IMG/VR virus record: IMGVR_UViG_3300048997_000091
Span: 1-20,939 of that record
Strand: one strand, 5' to 3'
DNA: 20,939 bases
Source: a virus
In this document: positions 1-6,305 of the stretch, piece by piece
Layout of the letters: the number at the start of each line of letters is the position of its first letter
How positions within the stretch are numbered: the stretch's first letter is position 1
Position numbers and translations under genes: made by a program
The notes under the pieces: model-generated
What the model was told of the DNA's origin: nothing
What the model saw: only the letters and a program-made list of their open reading frames with translations
The model's database searches: none

Positions 1-561
1 GAACTCGGCTTCCATGCGGCGCATCTCGTCCAGAATAGCCTGCCCTTCACTCACATCCATGCGCGTGCGGATCTCCCCCGGAAGCGGGATCGTGTAAGTG
101 TCGGCGAACTCATCGCTCTCCATGATCTTGGAAATGAACAGAAGTGACTCCGCCAAATCGATCGCTGTGCCGAACCTTATTTCCAGCCGGCCGCGCCGTA
201 GTGAGATCGCTGAGGGAAGCGATGCGATCGATGGCGGCTCACGGTCGTGGCGCACCAGTGTCCGCAATTTCTGCCTGGTAACCCCAGGGGGCTTGCTTCG
301 GATCGAAGCGAATAATTGCGGGACATCATTGCAGTCCCTGACGAGCTCGAGGAAGGACGCCAGGTGATCGCGCTCAACCAGAAGCGACGGTCCCACCATC
401 GTCCGGGGAAGCATCTCGATCAGTCTTTGAGCGGCGCGGGGTTGGAGGCGGAACAGGTTCTGGAGATCGCTGCAGCTGTAGTGACTGCGCACCGAATCGA
501 CCACGGAACGGTGCAACTCGCGAACGAAAGGAAGCCAGGTGATTGGTCGGGGCAAGGGCAT
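1..561 (-). CDS. Unrecognised protein, 3' end outside window
   Basis: An open minus-strand frame runs from an ATG at 561 to the left edge without a stop, giving at least 187 residues. It begins MPLPRPITWLPFVREL and is leucine- and arginine-rich. Residues about 21-75 look helical, including a stretch DLQNLFRLQPRAAQRL that could be a helix-turn-helix, which is inference only. The frame is closed upstream by a TGA at 605-603, so the ATG at 561 is the only reasonable start. The CCGAGG just before it is too close to be a good ribosome site, so initiation may be weak or leaderless. I do not recognise a named family. It lies beyond the terminator that ends the phage operon and beyond the recombinase, so it may be host rather than phage DNA. 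Confidence is high that it codes and low on its role. Confidence 0.75.
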   Translation of the reverse strand, partial: MPLPRPITWLPFVRELHRSVVDSVRSHYSCSDLQNLFRLQPRAAQRLIEMLPRTMVGPSLLVERDHLASFLELVRDCNDVPQLFASIRSKPPGVTRQKLRTLVRHDREPPSIASLPSAISLRRGRLEIRFGTAIDLAESLLFISKIMESDEFADTYTIPLPGEIRTRMDVSEGQAILDEMRRMEAEF

Positions 562-846
562 CCTCGGAGTTACTAACCCAATGCTTTGATGAGTATAGAA
601 TCCTTCTCAACGGAAGGGAATAAGTGCGCATTCCCGCACTAACCCGGGTTTACCAGATAGGTAACGGGGTATCTCTGACGATATTAATTAGTACGTCATC
701 CTTCCCATAACACCTCTTATCAGACATAGATTTTGAGCGCATAAAGACCGCCAGATCGGTCGATTTCGACGCCCCGCGGCTGACCCCGAATATCCTCGAT
801 TTTGCCACCCACGCTCCGCAAGTGCCCGCCGGCGTGCATCGCGAAG
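562..846. other. Intergenic region, AT-richer, with short repeats
   Basis: About 285 bases lie between the recombinase stop and the start of the left-hand gene. The part around 640-720 is clearly richer in A and T than the rest of the window and should hold the promoter of the left-hand gene, but I could not define -35 and -10 boxes with normal spacing. The part around 757-806 contains a small palindrome (GTCGATTTCGAC) next to the first copy of a 20-base repeat. No convincing gene is seen. Confidence 0.5.
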
Positions 847-876
847 CTAACTGGAAACGCCGCGCGGCTGACCCCG
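769..876. repeat. Pair of 20-base direct repeats, 19/20 identical
   Basis: Copy one is 769-788 and copy two is 857-876, 88 bases apart. They read ACGCC, then C or G, then CGCGGCTGACCCCG. Copy two overlaps the last codons of the recombinase gene. Just beyond copy two a second TGACC follows within 12 bases (881-890), giving a TGACCCC...TGACC pattern like the ends of some insertion sequences. No transposase is present, so an IS remnant is only a guess. Confidence 0.6.
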
Positions 877-1797
877 CATTTTTGACCTGGGGTGGAACTT
901 GCGATGCGACGCCTGGAGGTGGCCAATCGCGACGTGCGTGTAGGCCTGCGTCGTGGTGATGTCGGCATGGCCCAGCATGGTCTGCACCGATCGCAGATCC
1001 GCTCCGTTCTCCACCATGTGCGTCGCGCAGCTGTGCCTCAGCTTGTGCGGGCTGGCCTTCTTGCTCGGCGAGTACGCGCGCACCACCTCCCCGATCCAGC
1101 GCCGCGACAGCGCCTTGCCCTGGATGCTCAGAAACATGGCACGGCAGATGACGCCGGCCGAAGCGCGCGCGAGTTGCGGCCGGCCGCGCTCCAGGTAGGC
1201 CTCGAGAGCTTCACACGCGCGTCGCCCCAGGGGCACGATCCGTTCCTTATCGCCCTTCCCTCTCACCTGGGCACGTGCCTGGTCCAACTGGACATCCTCG
1301 ACCTTGAGGGTGCAGACCTCGCTGACCCGGAGCCCTCCCGCATAGAGCACTTCCAGAAGGGCGTGATCGCGCAGCGCCAGGGCGCCGGCATCGTCGGCCG
1401 CCGCCGCGATCGCAGTTCCGCCCAGCATCTCCCGCACGTCATCCTGCGAGAGAGCCTTCGGCACAGTCTGCCAGGACGCGGGCGTATCGATCAGCAGCGT
1501 CGGATCGTGGGAGATCCGCTTGTCCCTCAGCAGCCACCGGTAGAACATCCGCAGCCCACTCACCTTGCGTGCCACGGTCCGCGAGGTCACGCCGTTTCCG
1601 CGGAGCTGTCCCATGAAGGCGCTCACATCGGCCTGCGTCGCCGTGACCAGGAGCGCGAAGCTCTTCTCCACAAACTCGGCGAACTGTTCCAGGTCAGTCG
1701 CGTATGCCGCGCACGAGTTGGGGCGCAGCCCGCGCTCGACGCACAGATGGACGGCGTACTCGCGCATCAGCTGCAGGTTGCCCGCCGTCTCGCTCAT
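847..1797 (-). CDS. XerC/XerD-type tyrosine recombinase
   Basis: This 316-residue site-specific recombinase cuts and rejoins DNA through a phosphotyrosine intermediate. The N-terminal core-binding (SAM-like) domain spans about 8-95 and the catalytic domain about 115-304. All catalytic residues are visible: R157 in GGLRVSEV, K181 in RGKGDKER, H251 and R254 in HKLRH, H277 in LGHADI and the nucleophile Y286 in TTQAYTHV. The length fits Xer proteins (about 300), which usually end near the FHPR seen at 301-304. The last 12 residues (SKMRGQPRGVSS) are an add-on encoded within the 857-876 repeat. I chose the ATG at 1797 because the family begins there and a TACAAT box lies 6 bases upstream, although the frame stays open to 1887. 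It follows the phage terminator, so it may be a phage integrase or a chromosomal Xer protein next to the prophage. Confidence 0.9.
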   Translation of the reverse strand: MSETAGNLQLMREYAVHLCVERGLRPNSCAAYATDLEQFAEFVEKSFALLVTATQADVSAFMGQLRGNGVTSRTVARKVSGLRMFYRWLLRDKRISHDPTLLIDTPASWQTVPKALSQDDVREMLGGTAIAAAADDAGALALRDHALLEVLYAGGLRVSEVCTLKVEDVQLDQARAQVRGKGDKERIVPLGRRACEALEAYLERGRPQLARASAGVICRAMFLSIQGKALSRRWIGEVVRAYSPSKKASPHKLRHSCATHMVENGADLRSVQTMLGHADITTTQAYTHVAIGHLQASHRKFHPRSKMRGQPRGVSS

Positions 1798-1803
1798 CGG
1801 GCA

Positions 1804-1812
1804 ATTGTAGCC
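1804..1812 (-). promoter_or_regulatory. Promoter -10 element placed for leaderless start of the recombinase
   Basis: The minus strand reads GGCTACAAT followed by six bases and the ATG at 1797. A -10 box (TACAAT) that close puts the expected transcription start at or beside the A of the ATG, and there is no Shine-Dalgarno sequence. The same nonamer occurs at 1872-1880 on this strand and at 16988-16996 before the plus-strand gene. No clear -35 box is seen. Confidence 0.45.
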
Positions 1813-1818
1813 AGACGC

Positions 1819-1850
1819 AAAAAAGCCGCCCCTCCCAGGGGGAGAGGCGG
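1819..1850 (-). terminator. Intrinsic terminator ending the phage late operon
   Basis: On the minus strand an 11-base-pair stem (1840-1850 with 1826-1836, one mismatch, three-base loop) is GC-rich. It is followed one base later by six T residues (1824-1819). It lies about 55 bases after the HIRAN gene stop and just upstream of the recombinase start, so it separates the two transcripts. Confidence 0.85.
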
Positions 1851-1905
1851 ATAGCTTAGGGGACGTGAAAGATTGTAGCCCTGCCATCAGAGGCGGGGCG
1901 GCGCT

Positions 1906-2298
1906 TTAGATCTGTGCGGCCGGTCTGTACTGCATCAGGCCGAAGCTGCAGCCGAAGCATGTTCCGCTCTGGCGCACCGCGCGAACGAAGCATCTGGAGC
2001 GAATCCCTTTGATGGCCTGCCGGGTCACTTCCGCGGCGAGGCGCGCATCCAGGTACCCGACCTGTTCCCCGCCGGGCGTGAGCAGTGCGACTGCCTTCGG
2101 GTCGAACGGATTTTCGGGCTCTGGCGCGAGCTGCAGCTCGTCATAGGGCCCAAGGGTGCTCGCGATCTGCTGCCGGCTGGTCTGGTCGGCATTGCGGTGG
2201 GATATGCCGGCTACCTTCCCATCGAACCATGATCCTCCGCAAGCGCGGGCCTTCTGGTCCATCCAGTCTTCGAAGTCATCCTGAATCCGGGTGCTCAT
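1906..2298 (-). CDS. Small stand-alone HIRAN-domain protein
   Basis: A 130-residue protein whose residues about 27-95 match the HIRAN pattern: KVAGISHRN, then a hydrophobic strand DELQLAPEPENPFDPKAVAL with the typical ENPFDPKAV core, then GEQVGYLDARLA. HIRAN domains bind DNA ends, notably 3' single-stranded ends, in HLTF/Rad5-like remodelers, and also occur alone or fused to nucleases in bacteria and phages. No helicase or nuclease is attached here. Four cysteines (C20, C103, C114, C117) could include a CxxC metal site. The start at 2298 has AGGAG nine bases upstream, although the frame is open to 2373. It is the last gene before the terminator, a common place for accessory phage genes, so repair or counter-defence is possible but unproven. 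Confidence 0.85.
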   Translation of the reverse strand: MSTRIQDDFEDWMDQKARACGGSWFDGKVAGISHRNADQTSRQQIASTLGPYDELQLAPEPENPFDPKAVALLTPGGEQVGYLDARLAAEVTRQAIKGIRSRCFVRAVRQSGTCFGCSFGLMQYRPAAQI

Positions 2299-2339
2299 GT
2301 TCTGGCGCTCCTGGTGAGCGCTGCCCGCGCGAAGGGAAT

Positions 2340-2361
2340 GCCCGGGACCTGAGCCCCGGGC
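2340..2361. other. Short GC hairpin between tail gene and HIRAN gene
   Basis: GCCCGGG at 2340-2346 pairs with CCCGGGC at 2355-2361 across an eight-base loop. There is no T tract on either side, so it is not a standard terminator. It sits in the leader of the HIRAN gene and could be a weak pause or mRNA-stability element. Confidence 0.3.
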
Positions 2362-2428
2362 GTGGAAACGCACACAGCAAAACCCCGTGATTAGCAGGCT
2401 CTCTGTGCATTGCGGTTTTTGTCGGGTC

Positions 2429-5296
2429 TTACTGTGCGGTGAACGTCTGCGAAGCCATAGCCCCTCGCCTCGTATCTCTCATGATCCGGACGTAGGCAGC
2501 ACCAGCCGGTGCGGTGAAGGTCTGACCATCCGTGAACGGCTCAACCACTCCGCTGATGTAAGCATGCGAACTATCAAACCAGGCTATCCCGTAGTTGGGG
2601 TTTCCGTTTCCAGTGCCGAATCCCATCGCGTACGCCGTTCCTGCTGTGACCGCGATGAAATCGGACGAATACCAAGGCGAGCCCTGGAAGTCGAGCGCGC
2701 CACTTGCCACAAATACCATATAGCCGACGCTCGCAGTAGACGGGTCGAACAGGTTGCCCCCTGTGACAGGTGCTGTGACTGTGAAGCTAGTCGTAACTGA
2801 ACCCGATCCATATCCTGTTATGGCGGACTGCGATGCACCGACAACCACTGTTCCAGCCGAACCCGTGAGCGTTACCGTGTTTCCTGAGATTGTGGCTGGA
2901 CCAGAAACAATTGAGTAGGTTATTGCCGCGGACGAGTTCGAAGTGGCACTGACGGTGAAGGCCGAATCAGTTGTAAGTTTTGAACCAATGGATGCCAAGG
3001 CGAGCGTATTCGCAGCTCCCGCCGTGACCGACTGGCCCGATGTAGGATTCAGGCCGTAGTCGCCGGAGATGCGAAGGAATGCGGCGCCGGTGGGTGCGAC
3101 ATAGTTCTGGTTATCCACCTGCGGGAGCGAACCCGCCGAAGAGATGTATGCGTGTGAACTGTTGTACCAGACGGCCTCGGCATAGCTGGAGTTGCCGTGC
3201 GTTCCGGTGCCCTTCAGGACGTTGTAGGTGGTGCCCGCCGTAACTGCCATCTCGGCGCTGACATAGAAGGAAGCGCCAACTCCGGAGACTGTACCGTTGG
3301 AGGCCACGAGTAGGCTGTCCATCGTCACCGTTCCTGGGACAAACAGGTTGCCCGAGCTTGACGGGACAGTGACAGCAAAGCTGCCCGAAGTAGAGCCGGA
3401 CGTGTAGCCGGTCGCGGATGCCTGCGAGACGCCTACAACAACCGTGCCCGCGCTGCCGGTGAGGGTTACGGTCGTGCCCGAGATTGTCGCCGGGCCGCTG
3501 GCGATGGAGTACGTCAGGGCGCCCGAGGAGTTGCTCGTTGCCGAGACGGTGAACGGAGCGTCGGTGGTGAACTTGGAGGGAATGGACGCCAGGGTGATCG
3601 TCGGCGCGATGGGGGAGCTCGGTGCCGTGACCGCAAAGCTGGCGGATGCCGTACCGGTGGTGTAGCCGGTCGCGGCCGCCTCAGACGCTCCCAAAACCAC
3701 CGTACCAGCCGAGCCTGTCAACGTGATGGTGCTGCCCGACACGGTAGCCGGGCCGCTGGTGACCGCGTATGTAAATGCGCCCGAGGAGTTGCTCGTTGCC
3801 GCAACAGTAAACGGAGCGTCCGTGGTGAGGTGGGAGCCAACACTAAAACTTATGGTCGGGGAGATAGGGCCCGAGCCCGGCGCGCTGACGTTGAACATGG
3901 TTTGAATGCTGGTGGCCGCATACCCGCCAGAGGCCGCCTGCGCGACGCCGATGTAGACCGGACCTGTCGCACCCAGGAGAGTGACGGTGTTACCGGTGAT
4001 GCGGGCGCCACCAGATACAGAGCCGTTCAGCCCGTAGCTGATCGCGCCAGAGGAGTTCGATGTGGCTGTGATGGTAAACGGCGCGTCGGTCGTAATATGG
4101 TCGGGGATCGTAAGCGCCAAAGATGGAACGGTAGCCGTAGAAGGCAGGCCACTGAGGCTGGTGGTGGCGTACTGAGCGAGAAACCGGGAAATCAGGGGAG
4201 CCCAACGGTACTGATAAGCCCCGTCCGTCAAATGCAGGCCGTCGCGGAGATACGTGGCCCACGTCGCGGGTGCAATGCCGCTGTTCGCAAACATATCCAG
4301 AAAAGGAACGCCGTAGAACGCGCAAACCGTCCTGAGCGCGGTCAACTCCTGTTGCATGACGGGATCGGTCGCGCCGATGTACCCCGCGCCATTCGCAACG
4401 CCCGCTGTACCCGAGTACGCTGCGGGATTGTAGTGCGCGGGGCCAACCCAGAGGATCGGAATGCCCGGCTTGGCCTGCTGGATATAGGTGATCGCGCGGG
4501 TAATGTAGCCGTAGTAAGTGCCCGAAGTTGCGGAGTCGCCCATCGCGCCGAGATTGTTCGTCGCCAGGTTGCCGTCGTTCGTCCCGAGCTCGATCAGGAC
4601 GGCGTCCGAGTTGGCCAGCGCGGTAGCGAGAGCGCCCACAACCGGGCCGTCGCCGCCACTGTCGTACAGGTCGAAAATCTTTGAGGTACGGCGCCCAGAT
4701 TCCAGATCCCGGTACCCGGCCGTAAAGCCGGTTTGAGCAAACAGTGTCGGGAACCAGGCATAACCAAAACTGTCGCCGTACGAGTCCGTGAACAGCGCCA
4801 GCCTGCTACCCGCGAACGGCTTGACAGTTGCGCTCGAACCGGCACCAGGAATGCCCACAGGAATGCCGAAGTTCAGCACAGCCGCAGACGATGTGCCACT
4901 GTTGGCGACCGTCGGGGTTGCGCCCGGAGAGAGCGCAGACACAGTCCCAATCGAGACAGTGGCAGCTCCGGGCGCACCAGCCGGCCCGGTAGCACCGGCG
5001 GCGCCGGTAGGTCCGGTGGGGCCGGCCGGACCTGCGGGGCCGGCTGCTGCCATCACGGTCCAATAGCTCAGGCTGGAGGCGGGGTTGTTGCCAGTGCCGC
5101 CCAGGATCGAAACGTAGCTGATGCCGCCCGAGATGACGCTATCGCCCGGAAAGTAGGCGGTGCCGGCGGAGTACGTTCCCCTGAACGTCACGACGTTGCG
5201 CTGGGCCTGGGCGGCAGGAGTGAGCAGCGCGGCCGGGCCAACAGGAGCAAGCGCAAGCGCGAGAGCAAGGCAGCGGAACAGAGTACGGTGAGTCAT
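2429..5296 (-). CDS. Multidomain tail-fibre-like protein with SGNH hydrolase domain and signal peptide
   Basis: A 955-residue protein, probably a receptor-binding or surface-polysaccharide-modifying fibre. In order: a Sec-type signal peptide (1-32, ending AQAQ), a chitin-binding-like module about 36-83 with a conserved SYW, a collagen-like Gly-X-Y run 86-112, the fibre motif ending NFGIPVG about 147, then an SGNH/GDSL esterase domain about 163-375. The last shows TDSYGD with likely nucleophile S172, the GTND block at 238-241 and the DGLH block with D352 and H355. Four Ig-like repeats of about 80-86 residues follow (about 391-471, 478-558, 563-645, 764-842). Two copies of a jelly-roll-like module starting GNLF are interleaved (about 649-755 and 847-945). 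The ATG at 5296 has GGAG twelve bases upstream. The signal peptide is odd for a virion part, so a secreted lysogen protein is an alternative. Confidence 0.85.
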   Translation of the reverse strand: MTHRTLFRCLALALALAPVGPAALLTPAAQAQRNVVTFRGTYSAGTAYFPGDSVISGGISYVSILGGTGNNPASSLSYWTVMAAAGPAGPAGPTGPTGAAGATGPAGAPGAATVSIGTVSALSPGATPTVANSGTSSAAVLNFGIPVGIPGAGSSATVKPFAGSRLALFTDSYGDSFGYAWFPTLFAQTGFTAGYRDLESGRRTSKIFDLYDSGGDGPVVGALATALANSDAVLIELGTNDGNLATNNLGAMGDSATSGTYYGYITRAITYIQQAKPGIPILWVGPAHYNPAAYSGTAGVANGAGYIGATDPVMQQELTALRTVCAFYGVPFLDMFANSGIAPATWATYLRDGLHLTDGAYQYRWAPLISRFLAQYATTSLSGLPSTATVPSLALTIPDHITTDAPFTITATSNSSGAISYGLNGSVSGGARITGNTVTLLGATGPVYIGVAQAASGGYAATSIQTMFNVSAPGSGPISPTISFSVGSHLTTDAPFTVAATSNSSGAFTYAVTSGPATVSGSTITLTGSAGTVVLGASEAAATGYTTGTASASFAVTAPSSPIAPTITLASIPSKFTTDAPFTVSATSNSSGALTYSIASGPATISGTTVTLTGSAGTVVVGVSQASATGYTSGSTSGSFAVTVPSSSGNLFVPGTVTMDSLLVASNGTVSGVGASFYVSAEMAVTAGTTYNVLKGTGTHGNSSYAEAVWYNSSHAYISSAGSLPQVDNQNYVAPTGAAFLRISGDYGLNPTSGQSVTAGAANTLALASIGSKLTTDSAFTVSATSNSSAAITYSIVSGPATISGNTVTLTGSAGTVVVGASQSAITGYGSGSVTTSFTVTAPVTGGNLFDPSTASVGYMVFVASGALDFQGSPWYSSDFIAVTAGTAYAMGFGTGNGNPNYGIAWFDSSHAYISGVVEPFTDGQTFTAPAGAAYVRIMRDTRRGAMASQTFTAQ
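2771..4126 (-). repeat. Tandem coding repeats for Ig-like domains
   Basis: Four copies of a roughly 250-base unit encode the pattern TTDAPFTVSATSNSSGA...SGPATISG...TVTLTGSAGTVVVGAS...GY. They are similar at DNA level too: one 24-base block is identical at 3519-3542 and 3777-3800, a pitch of 258 bases. The fourth copy is separated from the first three by a different module. Such repeats can expand or contract by recombination. Confidence 0.75.
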
Positions 5297-5323
5297 GTCG
5301 AAAGGTCTCCGAAAGCGGTCGAT

Positions 5324-6211
5324 TTAGGGCGTGATGTTGAGGCCGCCGCTGATGATGCGGAGGGTGTAGGTGGATCCGGACACGGTGTCCGCGAAGGCGA
5401 GCGCGGCTACGCCGCCGCTGCTGGCTGTAGTCAGGTACAGCCCACCTGCGTTGATGGAGAGCGTGTACATCTGGCCGGAGACGGAATCGATCAGCGTCGC
5501 CGCGCTGGCGCCGCCGGACGGGGCCGAGTTAACCGCGCGGATCGTGAACCCGCCGGACACGAAGCTCAGCGTGTAGTAGGTGCCGGGACTGGTGGACGAA
5601 TCCAGCAGGTAGATGGAGGAGGCAGGGGCCGTGCTGACGCCGCCCACAGTGATGCAGGTGAAGGTGTGGGTTGAGGCGGAGAAGTTAAGGGCGTGCGTAG
5701 CGCCGGTGCAGTCGGGGAGGGAGGCCAGCAGCGTGGACAGGCCTGACGGTCCCGCTGGTCCAGTAATCAGAGTTACCGGCGTTGCTGCGCTGTAGTGCGT
5801 GGAGCTGAGGCTGCAGAGATTGAAGGTCCCGGTGCCACCGTCATCTACGAGCGCGTTCTTGATGGTCGAGCGTTCACCGGTGGCCGCGTTCGCGATGACG
5901 AACGTGTACCCCATGTGCAGAGGGTCGGTTACGGCGGGGTTGGCGATCTGGAGCGTGCCGACCAGCGACCCGTTCAGGATGTTCAGCGTGGTGCTGCCGC
6001 CGGTGGCCAGGTCTCCAGCAACGCTGAACGGAACGGAAACCGCGTTGCCGGCGCTCGGCGTGACTGTCAGCGTGCCTTTGGCCAGCGGATGATTGAAGGC
6101 ATCCTTGAGGCAACTGGCGGCCGTGATCGTGACATAGGGCGAGGGCGCGGTCTGAGCACCGGCGGAAACGCACGCCACCGCCAAAAGCATCAGGAGGAGA
6201 CGACGACGCAT
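5324..6211 (-). CDS. Secreted-type tail accessory protein with C-terminal triple repeat
   Basis: A 295-residue protein of unrecognised family, directly between the J-like tip gene and the SGNH fibre gene. It starts with a clear Sec signal peptide (MRRR, then a hydrophobic run, then SAGAQ, cleavage near 20). Residues about 25-135 form a beta-rich domain. A short GPAGPSG linker at 151-157 resembles a collagen-like fibre hinge. The C-terminus holds three copies of a roughly 25-residue unit (about 200-226, 239-263 and 271-294) with the pattern DSxSGxxYTLxxxxGGLxI. Four cysteines in the body (C34, C133, C168, C186) could pair outside the cytoplasm. GGAG lies eight bases before the ATG at 6211. Its position suggests a fibre, tip chaperone or host-surface protein; the sequence alone does not decide. 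Confidence 0.75.
   Translation of the reverse strand: MRRRLLLMLLAVACVSAGAQTAPSPYVTITAASCLKDAFNHPLAKGTLTVTPSAGNAVSVPFSVAGDLATGGSTTLNILNGSLVGTLQIANPAVTDPLHMGYTFVIANAATGERSTIKNALVDDGGTGTFNLCSLSSTHYSAATPVTLITGPAGPSGLSTLLASLPDCTGATHALNFSASTHTFTCITVGGVSTAPASSIYLLDSSTSPGTYYTLSFVSGGFTIRAVNSAPSGGASAATLIDSVSGQMYTLSINAGGLYLTTASSGGVAALAFADTVSGSTYTLRIISGGLNITP
5330..5614 (-). repeat. Three imperfect protein repeats
   Basis: The 3' end of the gene above encodes three imperfect copies of a beta-rich unit at about 5536-5614, 5423-5497 and 5330-5401, recognised by the shared YTL and GG(L/F) positions. They look like stacked beta hairpins of a fibre tip, which is inference. Confidence 0.55.
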
Positions 6212-6305
6212 GAGGGTTTCTCCGAGAGGTTCGAGAACTGGTTAATGAATTAGGCTGCCGGAACGCCGCCGACGTGATACGAGAGCGGACGGCCCCCCGG
6301 CCCGT

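Noticed and set aside
374-631. Minus-strand frame of 85 codons near the left edge
   Set aside because: It overlaps, in another frame, the better-formed gene running from 561 to the edge, and its product is Arg/Pro/Ser-rich like a shadow frame.
720-968. Minus-strand frame of 82 codons overlapping the recombinase end
   Set aside because: Most of it overlaps the recombinase in another frame and the rest crosses the repeat region. There is no ribosome site and no recognisable domain.
2771-4126. Regular repeats as a CRISPR array
   Set aside because: The repeats are long, imperfect, in frame and encode Ig-like domains; there are no short identical repeats with unique spacers.
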